From Candidatus Woesearchaeota archaeon (GTDB lineage: Archaea; Nanobdellota; Nanobdellia; Woesearchaeales; JACQSR01): a stretch of DNA of 7,658 bases. Under the pieces are notes generated by a model. It worked only from the letters and a program-made list of their open reading frames with translations. It was not told the DNA's origin and made no database searches. A program made the translations under genes and the position numbers. This document shows positions 6,051 to 7,658 of the stretch, piece by piece (the stretch's first letter is position 1; each line of letters opens with the position of its first letter). The stretch spans positions 1 to 7,658 of the forward strand of contig JAHFLI010000193.1 in assembly GCA_023255615.1 (NCBI GenBank). Direction: 5' to 3'.

Positions 6051-6971
6051 ATGATAAAGAATAAGATAGGAAAGATCATTAGGAAATTTGTTGAACACAG
6101 ATACTATGAACATAGATACACAGATATGCAGACACATTTATTGGCAATGGGAGCGATGTTGTCAAAATGGCAACAAAATTTACATTCAATAAATATCAAT
6201 GATTACGAATTTAAGATTTTTAGTCAATTCGGCGATGATGGAATTATTCAATATTTGATTAAGAACGTGCCCATTAAGAATGAAGTGTTTATTGAATTTG
6301 GGGTTGGAGATTATTCAGAATCCAATACGCGTTTTTTGCTAATGAATAATAATTGGTCAGGTTTTGTGATGGATGCTTCATCAGAAGCAATGGAAAAGTT
6401 GAAATGTCAGAGTTGGTATTGGAAATACAATTTAACGTACAAAGCGGTATTTATCGATAAAGATAATATAAATGATATATTATTGAACACAGGTTTTAGT
6501 GATATTGGCCTGTTACATATGGACCTTGATGGTAATGACTATTGGATAATGTCAGAGCTTGATTTGTCAAAATTAAATCCAGCGATAGTTATTTTGGAAT
6601 ATAATAGTGTTTTTGGACCCGAACGCGCTATTACGGTTCCGTATGATAAAAATTTTATCAGAGTGAATGCACATTATAGTAATTTATTTTGGGGTGCGTC
6701 TTTATCTGCCTTGAATTACATCGCTGAAAAAAAAGGTTATGTACTTGTGGGTTCTAATATTGCAGGAAACAATGCGTATTTTGTTAGAAATGATTTGATT
6801 AATGAAAAGGTTAGGAAGCTTTCTGTAATCTCTGCATATAAAGAAAGTAAATTTAGAGATACCAGAAATAAAGATTACTCATTTTCTTTTGTGGTGGGAA
6901 AAGAAAGGTTGGAGCTCATAAAGGGGCTTGAAGTAATTAATGTCATTCAAAACAAAAGAGAGATATTGTGA
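6051..6971 (+). CDS. FkbM-class methyltransferase-like protein
   Basis: This 306-residue protein belongs to a group found in O-antigen and capsule loci that is related to FkbM methyltransferases. Visible conserved blocks are SQFGDDGIIQYL (58-69), FIEFGVGDYSESNTRFL (80-96; the SAM-loop equivalent, with GVG in place of the usual GAN), MDLDGNDYW (157-165; counterpart of the FkbM DxDGxD signature), EYNSVFGP (183-190), VPYD (196-199), GASLSAL (215-221) and GYVLVGSN followed by GNNAYFV (229-245). The blocks are complete and in order, so the gene is intact. Its substrate is unknown; O-methylation of a sugar is the likely role. The start is decided by a strong AAGGAG site. It is among the most AT-rich genes here, unlike the remnant before it and the gene after it, which fits piecewise assembly of the locus. 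It is not overlapped with its neighbours, so it may have been added separately from the upstream run. Confidence 0.75.
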   Translation: MIKNKIGKIIRKFVEHRYYEHRYTDMQTHLLAMGAMLSKWQQNLHSININDYEFKIFSQFGDDGIIQYLIKNVPIKNEVFIEFGVGDYSESNTRFLLMNNNWSGFVMDASSEAMEKLKCQSWYWKYNLTYKAVFIDKDNINDILLNTGFSDIGLLHMDLDGNDYWIMSELDLSKLNPAIVILEYNSVFGPERAITVPYDKNFIRVNAHYSNLFWGASLSALNYIAEKKGYVLVGSNIAGNNAYFVRNDLINEKVRKLSVISAYKESKFRDTRNKDYSFSFVVGKERLELIKGLEVINVIQNKREIL

Positions 6972-7001
6972 AGCTTTGAAACCAAAAAAATCCTATTTAT
7001 A

Positions 7002-7658
7002 ATGAATCTCTTTCAAGAATTCGCGCAATGTTATGATTTACTTTACCAGAATAAAGATTATCCGGGTGAAGCGCGCTTTGTGGCGCGGTTGCTGGAGCGT
7101 TACTTGGGTAAGCCAGTAGAGCAGACGGAGATTCTCGACCTTGCTTGCGGTACTGGCCGGCATATTCAGGAACTGGATGGGATGGGGTATCGTGTTGATG
7201 GTAGTGATTTTTCCGCCGATATGGTGGCGGTTGCCCGTAACCGCTTGGAGAGCCTTGGTCGCTCTATTCGTTTTTACAATGAGTCATTTCAGAGCTGCAA
7301 TCGGATTGACCGGAAATACGATGCAGTAATCTCAATGTTTTCGGCCATTAATTATCTGACAGATTATAAGGATCTTAGGCGATCACTGGGAAATATTCGG
7401 GGTTTACTGTGGGAAGATGGGGTGTTTATTTTTGATTTCTGGAATGGCGATGCTGTTATCAAAAACTACTTGCCGACTCGAGTCAATCGTTTCGAAAAGG
7501 GAAAAGAGGGTATCATTCGCATATCCAATACGTCGCTCAACACGCTTTCACAGATTTTAACAATTCATTTCGATTTCATGTTGCTGGAAGCGGGTAACAT
7601 TGTCCGCGAATTCTCAGAGGTGCACTCGATGCGTTACTTCTTCCCGCAGGAAATGATG
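7002..7658 (+). CDS. class I SAM-dependent methyltransferase, 3' end outside window
   Basis: The frame from ATG 7002 stays open for 219 codons to the window edge. It begins MNLFQEFAQCYDLLYQNKDY, a typical start for small SAM methyltransferases (Y-D-x-L-Y). ILDLACGTGRHIQEL (44-58) is motif I, the SAM glycine loop. VDGSDFS (65-71) carries the acidic Asp69 that binds the ribose. YDAVISMFSAINYL (106-119) is the motif after the third strand, and LLWEDGVFIFDFWN (135-148) matches the strand-5 region. The family is usually about 240-260 residues, so only the last few tens are missing. The substrate cannot be told from sequence. There is no clear Shine-Dalgarno site before the ATG, and the 30-base gap from the previous gene shows no promoter or terminator. 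The gene is clearly richer in GC than the genes upstream, implying a different origin. Confidence 0.85.
   Translation, partial: MNLFQEFAQCYDLLYQNKDYPGEARFVARLLERYLGKPVEQTEILDLACGTGRHIQELDGMGYRVDGSDFSADMVAVARNRLESLGRSIRFYNESFQSCNRIDRKYDAVISMFSAINYLTDYKDLRRSLGNIRGLLWEDGVFIFDFWNGDAVIKNYLPTRVNRFEKGKEGIIRISNTSLNTLSQILTIHFDFMLLEAGNIVREFSEVHSMRYFFPQEMM

Noticed and set aside
6972..7001. Terminator or promoter between the last two genes
   Set aside because: The 30 bases contain only an A-run and AT-rich sequence; no stem or -35/-10 pair of credible quality was found.
7141..7329. 62-codon plus-strand open frame
   Set aside because: It lies in another frame inside the methyltransferase that starts at 7002, whose motif I and acidic motif are clear; the shorter frame has no recognisable features.

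Overview
The window looks like one end of a bacterial surface-polysaccharide (O-antigen, capsule or exopolysaccharide) decoration locus. It is probably from a Gram-negative bacterium, but no gene fixes the taxon. All supported genes are on the + strand. Stop codons include TGA at several intact genes, so the standard bacterial code applies.

Layout. Positions 1-240 are the 3' end of an IS element: the last 27 codons of an IS5-type transposase, then about 155 bases of IS tail ending at or very near the start codon of the next gene. From 241 to 5991 six genes form one tightly overlapping run. They are an APS-kinase-like gene (cysC) interrupted by an in-frame TGA inside its Walker A motif, ATP sulfurylase (sat), a short pyruvate-kinase-fold protein without the C-terminal domain, an alkaline-phosphatase/sulfatase-superfamily protein with Thr where sulfatases carry the formylglycine Cys, an FkbM-type methyltransferase, and the N-terminal remnant of a sugar C-methyltransferase. 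After a 59-base gap comes a very AT-rich FkbM-class protein with a strong ribosome binding site. A short gap then leads to a visibly more GC-rich class I SAM methyltransferase that runs off the end of the window.

How they may fit together. Sat plus an APS kinase would make APS and then PAPS, the universal sulfate donor. The superfamily hydrolase/transferase and the methyltransferases would act on a glycan or its precursors. The pyruvate-kinase-like protein is the unexplained member. The cluster therefore resembles a dedicated small-group activation module (sulfate or a sulfate-like group) feeding glycan decoration. No sulfotransferase, glycosyltransferase or sugar-nucleotide enzyme lies in the window, so the acceptor is unknown.

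Condition. The locus shows decay and mosaicism: an IS end at the 5' gene, a nonsense codon in cysC, a truncated C-methyltransferase that has also lost a probable zinc-ligand Cys, and shifts in base composition between adjacent genes. The module may be partly inactive in this strain, with intact versions in relatives. No tRNA, rRNA, CRISPR array or convincing terminator was seen. No stretch longer than 300 bases lacks a gene.
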